From Rhizobium sp. ZPR4 (GTDB taxonomy: Bacteria > Pseudomonadota > Alphaproteobacteria > Rhizobiales > Rhizobiaceae), in contig NZ_CP157967.1 in assembly GCF_040215725.1 (NCBI RefSeq), forward strand, positions 434,001-498,000: DNA of 64,000 nt. Reading direction: 5' to 3'. The first letter of the stretch is position 1, and each line of letters opens with the position of its first letter. Under the pieces are notes generated by a model. The model ran no database searches. It saw nothing but the letters and a program-made list of their open reading frames with translations, and was not told where the DNA came from. Both the position numbers and the translations under genes were made by a program. Shown here in pieces: positions 36,791 through 46,409 of this stretch.

Positions 36791-37801
36791 TCAGAGAATG
36801 TTGACCCGCCTGAGCAGCCACCATGCCAGCAGCATGGAGGCGATGATGAAGGCCACCGCATATCCGGTGCCGCTTGCACCGCCCGCCAGCGGCAGGCCCG
36901 ATGTGTTCATGCCGAAGAAGCCGGTCACCAGCGTCGGCGGCAGCAGGAAGGCGGTCATGATCGACAGGATGTAGAGATGCCGGTTGATCTCGGAGGCGAG
37001 CTTCGAATCGATCTCTTCGTGCAGCAGTCTCGCCCGCTCCTGCAGGGCATAGACGTCGTGCTCGACCGCTTCGAGGCGCCCGGTCAGCCGACCCGCGACA
37101 TCCTCGAAGCCGAGCGGCATTTCCTCGTCGTCGGAGGCGGCGGCATGGCGCATCAGCGAGAGAACGGTCCGCAGATGACGATGCAGGCGCACGATCGTCC
37201 TGCGGATCGGCGGAAGCTTGGCGCGCTCGTCGCGCGACGTATTGCCGTGAACGAAATCCTCGATGGCATTCAGCTCTTCACTGATCTCGATGACGACGGA
37301 GATCAGGGTCCGTTGGAATTCGACGACGATCAGCTCGAAAATATCCACCGGGCCTGTAAACCGCGCGGCATTCTTCTCGATCAGCACGCGGGTCCTGTCC
37401 AGGCTGCGAAGCGGTTGCAGCCGGCTGGTGATGAGCATGCGATCTGTGAACGCGAAATGCAGCCAGCCGATGTCGTGCGTGTTGTGGGCGAAGTCACGCT
37501 GGAAGTCGACCAAGGTCCCGAAAAGCATCTGCTCGTCGACCGTAATCGTTGCATGTGTCTCATGCGTGGTCAGCGCTGTGCGGGCGGCTTCGTTCAGTCC
37601 AGGCGCATCCTCGAGGAAGGCCGGTACCCGCGCATCCACGAGATTGAGATGCAGCCAGAGAAAGCCGTCGCCACTGAAGAGCGTCGCACGGTCGGTATCG
37701 TCAGGCAGGCGCTCCGGCTTGGTTGCGCCGGGACGGAGACGATATGCCCAGATAAAGCCTGGTATGGTATTGGCGGACGTGAGCGTGTTCATTGGGGGCA
37801 T
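36791..37801 (-). CDS. CorA-like divalent cation transporter (ZntB family)
   Basis: A 336-residue inner-membrane transporter of the CorA/ZntB superfamily. A large soluble N-terminal funnel domain is followed by a long helix and two C-terminal membrane segments. The signature GMN motif, in TGFFGMNTSGLPLAG, lies between the segments. The N-terminus (IPGFIWAYRLRPG) and WLHLNLVDARV are closer to ZntB zinc transporters than to CorA. The metal (zinc or magnesium) and direction of transport cannot be told from sequence alone. Confidence 0.9.
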   Translation of the reverse strand: MPPMNTLTSANTIPGFIWAYRLRPGATKPERLPDDTDRATLFSGDGFLWLHLNLVDARVPAFLEDAPGLNEAARTALTTHETHATITVDEQMLFGTLVDFQRDFAHNTHDIGWLHFAFTDRMLITSRLQPLRSLDRTRVLIEKNAARFTGPVDIFELIVVEFQRTLISVVIEISEELNAIEDFVHGNTSRDERAKLPPIRRTIVRLHRHLRTVLSLMRHAAASDDEEMPLGFEDVAGRLTGRLEAVEHDVYALQERARLLHEEIDSKLASEINRHLYILSIMTAFLLPPTLVTGFFGMNTSGLPLAGGASGTGYAVAFIIASMLLAWWLLRRVNIL

Positions 37802-37985
37802 CGTTCGCTTTGTCTGAACAGTTGCCTTAGTCTTCGTTCATGACGATTGTTTATGCAAGTCCGTGCTTTCGCGGAATAATCGCGGATATCGGCGGCGATG
37901 TCACAGCCGCGCAGCGCGCGTAGGACGCATGTCAGGTTCGAGTTCGCGAAACGGTGGAAATCGATGCCTCTGCAATTTGAGAAAA

Positions 37986-38001
37986 TTGACGTTTACGTAA
38001 A
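37986..38001 (+). promoter_or_regulatory. LiuR-type palindromic operator and possible -35
   Basis: TTGACGTTTACGTAAA is a 16-base dyad with two ACGT half-sites (TTnACGTwwACGTnAA). It resembles the LiuR (MerR family) operators described for branched-chain and fatty-acid catabolism operons and also contains a TTGAC element that could be a -35 box. It lies about 80 bases before the acyl-CoA dehydrogenase start. No MerR-family gene is in this window. Confidence 0.5.
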
Positions 38002-38081
38002 AATAAACTAGCTATAGCCACAAATGGCCGATGGTCCGGGTGAGGCGGGTCATTGCCAGTACCGATCCGGAGGAAATCATC

Positions 38082-39860
38082 ATGTACAAGGCGCCTGTCG
38101 AAGAAATCGCGTTCACGCTGAAACATGTCGCCGGCATGGAGCGCGCCATGGAAGAGGGTGTTCTCGGCGATCTCAGCACCGATCTCGTCGATGCCATCCT
38201 GTCGGAAGCGGGGCGTTTCGCCGGCGATGAGGTGGAGCCGCTTGCCGAGAACGGCGACAAGCAAGGCGCAAGGCTGGTGGACGGCAAGGTGGTCCTTCCC
38301 GATGGCTGGGAGAAGCTCTATCGCGACTGGATCGCTGGCGGCTGGAACGGCCTGACCGCACCGGAGGAGTTCGGCGGGCAGGGCCTCCCGCATATGCTGA
38401 ATATCGCGACGCTGGAAATGTGGAATTCCGCCTCGATGGCCTTCGGCCTTGCGCCGACCTTGACCATGGGTGCCGTCGAGGCGCTCCGGGCGCATGGTAG
38501 CGAAGATCTCAAGAAGACATATCTGGCGAAACTGGTATCGGGCGAGTGGACGGGAACCATGAACCTCACGGAGCCGCATGCCGGCTCCGATGTTGGCGCC
38601 TTGCGCTCGCGCGCCGAACGCGGCGATGACGGCACCTATCGCATCTTCGGCCAGAAGATTTTCATCACCTGGGGCGACCACGAGGCGACCGAGAACATCA
38701 TCCATCTCGTTCTCGCCCGCCTTCCGGATGCGCCCGCCGGCACGCGCGGCATTTCGCTCTTTCTCGTGCCGAAGTTCCTCGTGAACGAGGATGGCTCCCT
38801 TGGCGCCCGCAACGATTATTTCGCCCATTCGCTGGAGCACAAGCTCGGCATTCACGGCTCGCCCACCTGCACGCTCATCTTCGGCGATGGCAAATATGGT
38901 GCGGAAAAAGGCGCCGTCGGCTGGCTAGTGGGTGAGGAGAACAAGGGCCTCGCCTGCATGTTCACGATGATGAACAATGCCCGGCTGGCCGTCGGCATTC
39001 AGGGCGTAGCGATCGCCGAGGCCGCAACGCAGAAAGCCATCGCCTATGCCCGGGAGCGCACGCAGGGCCGCGCGCCGGGTACGGCCGCATCGGGCATGAG
39101 CCCGATCATCGAGCATCCCGATGTCGCTCGCATGCTGCTGACGATGAAGGCTCTGACGCAGGGCTCACGCGCGATCTGCTACGCCTGCGCACAGGCGATC
39201 GACATGTCGCATCGCGATCCGCAGCAGGCTCGCTTCTGGCAGGAGCGTGCAGCGCTGTTGACGCCGATCGCCAAGTCCTTCTCCACCGATGCCGGCGTTG
39301 ATACCGCCTCGCTTGGCGTCCAGGTTCATGGCGGCATGGGCTTCATCGAAGAAACGGGGGCGGCGCGACTGCTGCGCGATGTGCGCATCGCACCGATCTA
39401 CGAAGGCACCAACGGCATCCAGGCCATCGATCTGGTGACGCGCAAGCTGACGATCGCCAACGGCGATCACATGCGCGGCTTCATCGCCGAATTGCGTGAG
39501 ATTGCCGATGGCGTCGCTAAATCCAACCTCGAAGGTTTCGGCGAAACGGCGCCGCGGCTTGAGGCAGCCATTGCCGATCTGGAAAAGACGAGCGAATGGC
39601 TCTTGTCGAAGCAGGCGGAGGGCGCCGTTGCCGAAGCGCTGGCCGGCGCCACCCCTTACCAGCGGCTGTTCGGTCTTGTGCTGGCCGGTTCTTATCTAGC
39701 CAAGGGTGGTCTTGCCGATGCAGGAGACGGCGAGGGGGCCAAGCGCATCGCACTCTGCCGCTTTGCTGCCGAAAATCTTCTGGCCGAGACCGCCGCTCTC
39801 TCTGATCGGGTCATCGCCGGCGCATCCAGCCTCGAAGCCGCCCGCGCCGCATTAGCCTAA
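38082..39860 (+). CDS. Acyl-CoA dehydrogenase, long C-terminal type
   Basis: Flavoprotein that oxidises an acyl-CoA to the 2-enoyl-CoA, the first step of beta-oxidation. The 592 residues include AFGLAPTLTMGAVEAL, TGTMNLTEPHAGSDVGALRSRA, QKIFITWGDHE, and the C-terminal GVQVHGGMGFIEETGAARLLRDVRI with the YEGTNGIQAIDL ending, followed by an extra C-terminal domain of about 130 residues as in AcdA/FadE-type long forms. The ATG at 38082 has a GGAGG site. An enoyl-CoA hydratase gene follows nine bases on; a LiuR-type palindrome lies upstream. Confidence 0.93.
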   Translation: MYKAPVEEIAFTLKHVAGMERAMEEGVLGDLSTDLVDAILSEAGRFAGDEVEPLAENGDKQGARLVDGKVVLPDGWEKLYRDWIAGGWNGLTAPEEFGGQGLPHMLNIATLEMWNSASMAFGLAPTLTMGAVEALRAHGSEDLKKTYLAKLVSGEWTGTMNLTEPHAGSDVGALRSRAERGDDGTYRIFGQKIFITWGDHEATENIIHLVLARLPDAPAGTRGISLFLVPKFLVNEDGSLGARNDYFAHSLEHKLGIHGSPTCTLIFGDGKYGAEKGAVGWLVGEENKGLACMFTMMNNARLAVGIQGVAIAEAATQKAIAYARERTQGRAPGTAASGMSPIIEHPDVARMLLTMKALTQGSRAICYACAQAIDMSHRDPQQARFWQERAALLTPIAKSFSTDAGVDTASLGVQVHGGMGFIEETGAARLLRDVRIAPIYEGTNGIQAIDLVTRKLTIANGDHMRGFIAELREIADGVAKSNLEGFGETAPRLEAAIADLEKTSEWLLSKQAEGAVAEALAGATPYQRLFGLVLAGSYLAKGGLADAGDGEGAKRIALCRFAAENLLAETAALSDRVIAGASSLEAARAALA

Positions 39861-39869
39861 GGAAAAGCC

Positions 39870-40622
39870 ATGACCGACCACATCCTGATCGAACGCCCCG
39901 AGACTGCGCCGCAGGTCCAGATCATCCGCTTCAACCGGCCGGAAAAGAAGAACGCCATCACGCGCGCCATGTATCAGACCATGACTGATGCAGTGAAGGC
40001 GGCGGAAGCTTCGCCGGATATCCGCGTTCATGTGTTCCTTGGCACGGAGGGCTGCTTCTCGGCTGGCAACGACCTCGCCGATTTCCTCGCCTTCGCCATG
40101 AGCGGCAATATGGGGCGCGAAGTCATTGATTTCCTCGTCGCGCTGGCGAGTACGAAGAAGCCCGTCGTCTCCGGCGTCGATGGCCTGGCGATCGGCATCG
40201 GCACCACGATCCATCTGCATTGCGATCTGACGATTGCTTCCGATCGCAGCCTGTTCAAGACACCCTTCGTCGATCTTGCCCTTGTTCCCGAGGCTGCCTC
40301 AAGCCTGCTTGCCCCACGCGTGATGGGCCATCAACGCGCCTTCGCCCTGCTTGCCCTCGGCGAAGGCCTTTCCGCTGCCGAAGCCAAGGAAACCGGCCTA
40401 ATCTGGAAAGTGGTTGCGCCGGAAGCCGTAGAGGCTGAAACACTGTCGCTGGCTGCAAAGCTCGCCGCCAAGCCGCCCGAGGCCCTTCGCATTGCACGCG
40501 ATCTGATGCGCGGCTCCCCGGATGCCGTCCTCGACCGCATCCACAAAGAAGCCGAGCATTTTGCCGCCCAGCTGAAAACCGCCGAGGCTCGAGCCGCCTT
40601 CGAAGCCTTTATGAAGCGGTAA
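39870..40622 (+). CDS. Enoyl-CoA hydratase/isomerase family protein
   Basis: Crotonase-fold enzyme (250 residues), likely hydrating the 2-enoyl-CoA made by the dehydrogenase encoded immediately upstream. Typical segments: FNRPEKKNAITRAMYQTM, FSAGNDLADF with the oxyanion-hole Gly, SGVDGLAIGIGTTIHLHCDL and the AAKPPEALRIARDLM ending. Nine bases separate it from the dehydrogenase, so they are an operon. Acidic catalytic residues are hard to assign by eye, so isomerase or hydratase is undecided. Confidence 0.9.
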   Translation: MTDHILIERPETAPQVQIIRFNRPEKKNAITRAMYQTMTDAVKAAEASPDIRVHVFLGTEGCFSAGNDLADFLAFAMSGNMGREVIDFLVALASTKKPVVSGVDGLAIGIGTTIHLHCDLTIASDRSLFKTPFVDLALVPEAASSLLAPRVMGHQRAFALLALGEGLSAAEAKETGLIWKVVAPEAVEAETLSLAAKLAAKPPEALRIARDLMRGSPDAVLDRIHKEAEHFAAQLKTAEARAAFEAFMKR

Positions 40623-40633
40623 AACCCCAACCC

Positions 40634-40767
40634 GCCCTCGTGGTTCGAGACGGCCTTGCAGGCCTCCTCACCATGAGGGCTAACCTCTGGCGTATCTCGA
40701 TCGTGAGCCACTCCGCCCTCATGGTGAGGTGCGAAGCCCTAAGGGCACAGCCTCGAACCACGAGGGT
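40634..40767. repeat. Nested inverted repeat between convergent genes
   Basis: Outer arms CCCTCGTGGTTCGAG (about 40635-40649) pair with CTCGAACCACGAGGG (about 40752-40766); an inner pair, CTCACCATGAGGGC with GCCCTCATGGTGAG, lies nested. It fills the space between two convergent genes, so it could act as a bidirectional terminator. The CCTCGTGGTTCGAG-type arm recurs widely in rhizobial genomes, as I recall. Confidence 0.75.
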
Positions 40768-40794
40768 CGGCCACGGAACCGGCGGTCAGAAGAA

Positions 40795-42045
40795 CTACTT
40801 CTCCAGCGCCGCGACCACCTCGACATGCGAGGTCCACAGGAACTGGTCGATCGGCGTCACCCGCGTAATGCGATAGCCGCCCTCGACCAGAGTAGCGAGA
40901 TCGCGGGCGAGCGTCAGCGGGTTGCACGAGACGGCGACGATCTTCTTGACCTGGGATCGGGCCAGTTCCTTGCTCTGGAATTCCGCACCGGCGCGCGGCG
41001 GGTCGAAGACGACGGCGTCGTAGACCTTCAGTTCCTGCATCATCAGCGGCCGGCGGAAGAGATCGCGGCGTTCGATGCTGACAGGTTTCAGTCCCTGCGT
41101 GTTGCGGGCGGCGTGATCCAATGCCGCGAGCGGCTTGTCTTCGCTTTCGACCGCATGCACGCGCCCGATCCGCGCCAGGCGAAGCGAGAAGGTGCCGCTG
41201 CCGGCAAAGAGATCGGCAATGCGCTTCGCCTTGCCGACATGGCCGGCCACCAGCTCGGCCATGGCATCTTCAGCCTGTTTGGTCGCCTGCGTGAAGGCGC
41301 CCGGCGGCGGTGCAACCTGAACGCCGCCGAAATCGATGATCGGCTTTGCGGGTTCCACCAGGATCTCGCCGTTCAGCGAGACGCGGGCGATGCCGCGAAG
41401 CGATAGCACGGTTTCGATCGTGCTGCGGCGCTGCTTGTCCGAAAGCGACTTGATGCCGTCGACGGCAAGATCGAGGCCGGTCTGTGTCTCCAGCACCGAG
41501 ATGCGGAACGCTTCGGCATTGATGGCCGTTGCCGCGGCAATCGTCTTGATTGCCGGCAAACGCGCCATGATGCCGGCCGAGGCGATGGGACATTCCTCGA
41601 TGGCGACGATATGATGGCTTTCGGCCTGGTTGAAGCCGATCAGCATATCCTTTTCGGTCTTGCGCGCGGCGAAGACCACCCTGCGCCGCTCGCCCGGATG
41701 CGCGGCGACGATATCGTCAACCTCGGGCGTCAGGCCCTTGGAGCGCAAGGCATCGATGACCAGCTGGCGCTTGAAGGCGCGATAGGGTGCATCGGCATAA
41801 TGCTGCAAGGTACAGCCGCCGCAGGCGCCGTTGAGCCCGTGCGGACCGAAGTGTCGACAGTGCGGCTCCTGCCGGTCCGGCGAGGCAGACGCGATCGACA
41901 TCAGCGTGCCCTGGCTTTTCACCCGCGCGATGGCGACGCTTTCGCCCGGCAGCGTGAAGGGCACGTAGATCGGGCCATCGGTACCCTGCGCGATGCCGTC
42001 GCCCTGGGCGCCGAGCTTCTGGATGGTGACGGTTTCAGTGCTCAT
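40795..42045 (-). CDS. 23S/tRNA uracil-C5 methyltransferase (RumA/RlmD family)
   Basis: SAM-dependent RNA m5U methyltransferase of 416 residues. An N-terminal TRAM-like domain (QKLGAQGDGIAQGTDGPIYVP) is followed by the [4Fe-4S] Cys cluster CRHFGPHGLNGACGGC and a further Cys in EECPIAS. The methyltransferase part has LFAGSGTFSLRLA, VFDPPRAGAE and the catalytic Cys in VAVSCNPLTLARD. The RumA/RlmD type modifies U1939 of 23S rRNA; TrmA-like alternatives lack the cluster. It overlaps the downstream-strand neighbour tlyA by four bases (ATGA), so the two are cotranscribed, tlyA first. Confidence 0.93.
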   Translation of the reverse strand: MSTETVTIQKLGAQGDGIAQGTDGPIYVPFTLPGESVAIARVKSQGTLMSIASASPDRQEPHCRHFGPHGLNGACGGCTLQHYADAPYRAFKRQLVIDALRSKGLTPEVDDIVAAHPGERRRVVFAARKTEKDMLIGFNQAESHHIVAIEECPIASAGIMARLPAIKTIAAATAINAEAFRISVLETQTGLDLAVDGIKSLSDKQRRSTIETVLSLRGIARVSLNGEILVEPAKPIIDFGGVQVAPPPGAFTQATKQAEDAMAELVAGHVGKAKRIADLFAGSGTFSLRLARIGRVHAVESEDKPLAALDHAARNTQGLKPVSIERRDLFRRPLMMQELKVYDAVVFDPPRAGAEFQSKELARSQVKKIVAVSCNPLTLARDLATLVEGGYRITRVTPIDQFLWTSHVEVVAALEK

Positions 42046-42782
42046 GGCTTGATCCCTGCGAGAAGAAATTCCTGGTTGCCGTCGCCGCCGGCGATGGGCG
42101 AGGCGATGAGGCCGAGGCTCTGCCAGCCCATGTCTTCGGTGAACCAGCGTTCGAGTTCGGCCGCTACCGCCGGAGCGGAGGAGGGGTCCTTCAAGAGGCC
42201 GGCCTTGCCGATCGCATCGCGCCCCGCCTCGAATTGCGGTTTCACGAGCAGGGCTGCCCGTGCGCCATGTTCGGCAAGCGCGAGCGTCGGCGCGAGGGCG
42301 AGCTTCAGCGAAATGAAGGAGACATCGGAGACGATGAAAGTGAAACGCTCGCCGATATCATCGGCGGTCAGGTTGCGCGCGTTCAGCCCCTCGATATTGG
42401 TCACGCGTGGATCGGCCGCTATGCGCGGATGCATCTGGTCGTGGCCGACGTCGATCGCCGTCACATGGGCGGCTCCGCGCTCCAGCAGCACTTCGGTGAA
42501 GCCGCCCGTCGATGCGCCGACGTCGAGGCAGCTCTGCCCCCGTGGGTCGAGGCCGAAATGGTCGAGCGCCGCCACCAGCTTCAAAGCCGCGCGCGAAACG
42601 TAGTCCTGCGCGGGATCATCGATGCTGATATCGGCCTCTTCGGTAAAGAGCGCACCGGGTTTGGTCACGACTTTGCCGTTCACCGTCACCGTGCCACGCT
42701 GGATCGCATCGCGCGCCCGTGATCGGCTGGCAAAGAGCGAGAGGGTGACGAGGAGCTGGTCGAGGCGTTGCGGTTCGGACAT
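42042..42782 (-). CDS. tlyA: TlyA family rRNA 2'-O-methyltransferase
   Basis: A 246-residue protein with an N-terminal S4 RNA-binding domain (RLDQLLVTLSLFASRSRARDAI) and a FtsJ-like methyltransferase domain (CLDVGASTGGFTEVLLERGAAHVTAIDVG). The family is named for mycobacterial TlyA, which methylates 16S and 23S rRNA; many were called hemolysin A. It is the first gene of a two-gene unit with the uracil methyltransferase. Confidence 0.93.
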   Translation of the reverse strand: MSEPQRLDQLLVTLSLFASRSRARDAIQRGTVTVNGKVVTKPGALFTEEADISIDDPAQDYVSRAALKLVAALDHFGLDPRGQSCLDVGASTGGFTEVLLERGAAHVTAIDVGHDQMHPRIAADPRVTNIEGLNARNLTADDIGERFTFIVSDVSFISLKLALAPTLALAEHGARAALLVKPQFEAGRDAIGKAGLLKDPSSAPAVAAELERWFTEDMGWQSLGLIASPIAGGDGNQEFLLAGIKP

Positions 42783-42893
42783 AGGCTGTCCATGCCGGGC
42801 AATGCATTATGTTGCAAGCCTTTTATGCTGGAATCGGCGTTGACGACGGATCGCGGCCAGCGATAATCGCCGACATCAACGGGCGAGGGCATC

Positions 42894-43901
42894 ATGCGAA
42901 AGATCGGTGGCTATGCGGCGTTAGTGGCGATGTTCGCCGCTCCGGCTCTTGCGAATGACACCATGGCCGAGCTGAGGACAGGCGGGCTCGCCTATGTCCG
43001 CACCGGCGATATCAGCATGGCTGAGGAGAAGCTGTTCGTTTCGCAGGCCGAAGTGCGCGTCGACTACGTCTTCGAAAATACCTCCGATAAGGATGTCGAA
43101 AGTGTCGTCGCCTTCCCGATGCCCGATATCAAGGGCGACATAGACAGTATGGTCGATGCCGGAAATGTCGAATCCGACAATTTCCTTGGCTTCACCGTGA
43201 CACAGGACGGCAAGGCCATCACCCCGACCCTGCAGCAGCGCGTATCCGTGGCCGATGTCGACATGACGGAGGAGCTGAAGGCGCATGGCGTGCCGCTGCT
43301 GCCGCTCAGCAAGGCAGCGACGGATGCCGTCGCCAAGCTGCCCGTCGATGTGCTCGAGGATTGGACCGCCCGCGGCCTGATCGCCGATGACGAATACGAC
43401 AATGACGGCCAGGGCATGAAACATCATCCGACGCCGATGTGGACGCTGCACACGACCTATTGGTGGCGCACCAAGTTTCCAGCCAAGGCCAAGATCGCTG
43501 TTCAGCACCGCTACAAGCCGAGCGTCGGCGGCACCGTCGCCATCACTTTCGCCGGCGATGAAGACTATCAGAAGCAGCAGCTGCAGGCCTATCGCGGCAG
43601 ATATTGCCTCGACGATACCTTCCTGAAGACCGCGACCAAGCTCGCCGCCGTGGCCGACAAGGGCGGCCGGGGCTATACCGAAAACTGGATCTCCTATGTG
43701 CTGACGACCGGCGCCAACTGGTCAGGCCCGATCAAGCATTTCGAGCTGACGGTCGATAAGGGCGGCCCCGAAAACTACATCAGCTTCTGCGGAACCAATG
43801 TGAAGAAGATCGGCGCGACGACGTTCCAGATGACGGCGCAGGATTTCTATCCGGAACACGATCTGGATATCCTGATCCTGGCAGCGGCAACGGTGAATTA
43901 G
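42894..43901 (+). CDS. DUF4424 periplasmic protein
   Basis: A 335-residue secreted protein with a signal peptide (GGYAALVAMFAAPALAN, cleavage near residue 21). The mature part has TMAELRTGGLAYVRTGDISM, VDYVFENTSDKDVESVVAFPMPD and YLDILILAAATVN-type beta segments, matching the DUF4424 family as I recognise it. It is a single gene divergent from tlyA. Function unknown; an envelope location is likely. Confidence 0.85.
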   Translation: MRKIGGYAALVAMFAAPALANDTMAELRTGGLAYVRTGDISMAEEKLFVSQAEVRVDYVFENTSDKDVESVVAFPMPDIKGDIDSMVDAGNVESDNFLGFTVTQDGKAITPTLQQRVSVADVDMTEELKAHGVPLLPLSKAATDAVAKLPVDVLEDWTARGLIADDEYDNDGQGMKHHPTPMWTLHTTYWWRTKFPAKAKIAVQHRYKPSVGGTVAITFAGDEDYQKQQLQAYRGRYCLDDTFLKTATKLAAVADKGGRGYTENWISYVLTTGANWSGPIKHFELTVDKGGPENYISFCGTNVKKIGATTFQMTAQDFYPEHDLDILILAAATVN

Positions 43902-44124
43902 CGGCGAGCTGAGCTGCCTGCGCAAATTAAATAAATTTAAAGCCGAAGCCTCTACTGATGCCGGGGATTGCGGTGATCCGTTTCCAGGTCGCCGCCTGCC
44001 ATGAAGGCTTTGCGCTTCCGCGTCCAATCATGCCCTCCCTGAATTCTTCGAGCGTCGGCCGTGCTCCCTCCCAGGCATGGCTCAATGATGCTCGCCAGGA
44101 CCGGCGCTCAGGAGGCGCTCGCTC

Positions 44125-46071
44125 ATGTTTGCGAAAAAACTCTCTTTGAATGGCAAGCTTGCCATTACATTTACGGCCCTGATCGCCATTTTTGCCTGTG
44201 TTTCCGCTTTCGTCTACGCAAAGCAGGACGTGTCGGCCGGAGCCGCCGTCGAGCAGGCAAAGTCGCAGCAGCTCGTCAGCCTGATCGACGACTCCCTGCA
44301 GGCCATGCTGGAGCAGGCCGTCAATCTGCGCGGCTTCCTGCTTCTGCGCAGCGACAGCACCTATGGCGATATCTTCAACAATCGCGAGCGGATGCTGAAG
44401 AGCATAGCTGCTGCCAAGCAGGCGGCTGCCGATTCTCCGGATCTGCTGCAGGCGATCGACAACATGCAGAAGGCTGCCGATCTCTATTTCCATCAGCTCG
44501 CAGAGCCGCAGGCCAAGGCGCGCAAGGAAACCGAGATGCCGCTCGACCAGATCGTCAAGATCGGTCAGAACGAAACCAAAGGTCAGCTTGATGGCTTCCG
44601 CGAAGCTGCCGCGAAGATCAAGCAGGCCGCACGTACCAGGGCTGCCAATCTCGCCGCCATGCAGGACGGCGCCAATGGCGATCTGCGTCTGACCCTCATC
44701 TTGGGCGGTATCTTCGCCTCGCTCGCCGCCGCCGTGCTGGCATGGCTGTTGTCGCGGATCATCGTGCGCCCGATCGTCGGCATGACGGCTGCAATGGGGC
44801 GTCTGGCAAATGGCGAGCATGACGTCGAAGTCCCGGCAGTTGGCCGCGGCGACGAAATCGGCCGCATGGCGGATGCCGTCCTCGTCTTCAAGCAAGCCGG
44901 CATCGAGAAGCTGCGTCTTGCCGGTGAGACCGAGCGTATGCGTGGCGATGCCGAACACCAGCGCCTGATGAATGATGAACAGAAGGCGCGTGAAGAGGGT
45001 GAAATCCGTTTCGCCATGGAAGCGCTCGCCGGCGGCCTGTCGGCTCTATCGTCGGGCAATGTCGCAACCCGCCTCCACAACAGCTTTGCACCGCAATTCG
45101 ACAGCGTTCGCGCCGATTTCAACAATGCAGTCGAGAAGCTGGAAGCCGCCCTGCAGTCCGTCGGTTCCAATGCCCGCGCCATCAATGCGGGCGCTGACGA
45201 AATCCGGTCGGCTGCCGACGATCTGGCGCACCGCACCGAACAGCAGGCTGCCGCGGTCGAAGAAACGGCCGCAGCACTGGAAGAGGTCACGACCACGGTT
45301 CGCGACTCTGCCAAGCGTGCTGAGGATGTCGGTCATCTTGTCGAGCGCGCCCGCCTCGGCGCCGAACGGTCTGGCGAGGTGGTTCGCAAAGCCGTCTCGG
45401 CCATGCAGCAGATCGAGAAATCCTCGGGCGAGATCAGCAATATCATCAGCGTCATCGATGATATCGCCTTCCAGACCAACCTGTTGGCGCTGAATGCCGG
45501 TGTCGAAGCCGCGCGTGCCGGAGATGCCGGCAAGGGCTTTGCCGTCGTCGCCCAGGAAGTGCGCGAGCTTGCCCAGCGCTCCGCCAACGCCGCCAAGGAA
45601 ATCAAGTCGCTCATCACGACGTCGAGCGATCAGGTCAATACAGGTGTGTCGCTGGTCGGCGAGACCGGCAAGGCGCTGGAACTGATCGTCTCGGAAGTGC
45701 AGGAGATCAACCGCCATGTCGGCGCGATCGTGACTGCGACCCGCGAACAGTCGACCGGCCTGCAGGAGATCAACACGGCCGTCAACAACATGGATCAGGG
45801 CACGCAGAAGAACGCCGCCATGGTCGAGGAGCAGACGGCGGCAAGCCATGCGCTCGCCCGCGAGGCCGCGGCCCTTAACGAACTGCTCCAGCAGTTCCGT
45901 CTCGGCGATGCCGCACAGGCTGCACCTGTCCGGCCGGCGGTTGCGACCGCACGCTCGAAGCCGGCCGCGTCGCCGGCCCGCGCCCTGGGCCGCACCGTTG
46001 CCAAGGCTTTCGCCGGCAAGGCAACCGCTGCTGCGGCCGCCACCGCGCGGGACGACTGGGAAGAGTTCTGA
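44125..46071 (+). CDS. Methyl-accepting chemotaxis protein with DWEEF CheR tether
   Basis: A 648-residue chemoreceptor. Helix 1 (residues 12-32) and helix 2 (near 190-212) enclose a helical periplasmic four-helix-type sensor, then HAMP ([26 protein letters not shown]), a long coiled coil and the tip [19 protein letters not shown]. The last residues are DDWEEF, the pentapeptide that recruits CheR, as in several rhizobial receptors. The ATG at 44125 gives the full helix 1; upstream residues in other frames are shadow. A terminator follows. Ligand unknown. Confidence 0.94.
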   Translation: MFAKKLSLNGKLAITFTALIAIFACVSAFVYAKQDVSAGAAVEQAKSQQLVSLIDDSLQAMLEQAVNLRGFLLLRSDSTYGDIFNNRERMLKSIAAAKQAAADSPDLLQAIDNMQKAADLYFHQLAEPQAKARKETEMPLDQIVKIGQNETKGQLDGFREAAAKIKQAARTRAANLAAMQDGANGDLRLTLILGGIFASLAAAVLAWLLSRIIVRPIVGMTAAMGRLANGEHDVEVPAVGRGDEIGRMADAVLVFKQAGIEKLRLAGETERMRGDAEHQRLMNDEQKAREEGEIRFAMEALAGGLSALSSGNVATRLHNSFAPQFDSVRADFNNAVEKLEAALQSVGSNARAINAGADEIRSAADDLAHRTEQQAAAVEETAAALEEVTTTVRDSAKRAEDVGHLVERARLGAERSGEVVRKAVSAMQQIEKSSGEISNIISVIDDIAFQTNLLALNAGVEAARAGDAGKGFAVVAQEVRELAQRSANAAKEIKSLITTSSDQVNTGVSLVGETGKALELIVSEVQEINRHVGAIVTATREQSTGLQEINTAVNNMDQGTQKNAAMVEEQTAASHALAREAAALNELLQQFRLGDAAQAAPVRPAVATARSKPAASPARALGRTVAKAFAGKATAAAAATARDDWEEF

Positions 46072-46409
46072 CTCCAGCCGATCGCGGCTCTGCCGGGATA
46101 TTCCCGCAAGGCAGCGCACGGCGAATCACCTTCATGAATCGTGTCGGCCCGTCGCTTTTCGGCGGGCCGCTTCGTTTTTTCACAGTTTATGTAAGGGCAT
46201 TGTTCGCCGCCGCTTGTCCGGCTTTGGGGCAGCACCGTCATGGCCTGAACGCTTTTTCCCTTGAGGGACAGGCTCTCCGGGTCCCTGCCTGTTTTCGGCC
46301 GACCATTCTTTGGTCAAGATTTGTTAAATATTTGATCGGCGGCAGGGTTGCCCTGAGCGGCGAACCGCCATTTCTATAAACCGCATGGTGATCGCCGAGG
46401 GAGATTCGA
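46072..46409. other. Intergenic region with terminator and GGDEF-gene promoter
   Basis: This 338-base gap contains the chemoreceptor terminator and, in its latter part, the expected promoter region of the diguanylate cyclase gene. Nothing else was recognised. Confidence 0.5.
46146..46181 (+). terminator. Intrinsic terminator after chemoreceptor gene
   Basis: GGCCCGTCG pairs with CGGCGGGCC (one mismatch) around a TTTT loop and is followed by a T-rich stretch ending in TTTTTT at 46175-46180. Confidence 0.85.
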
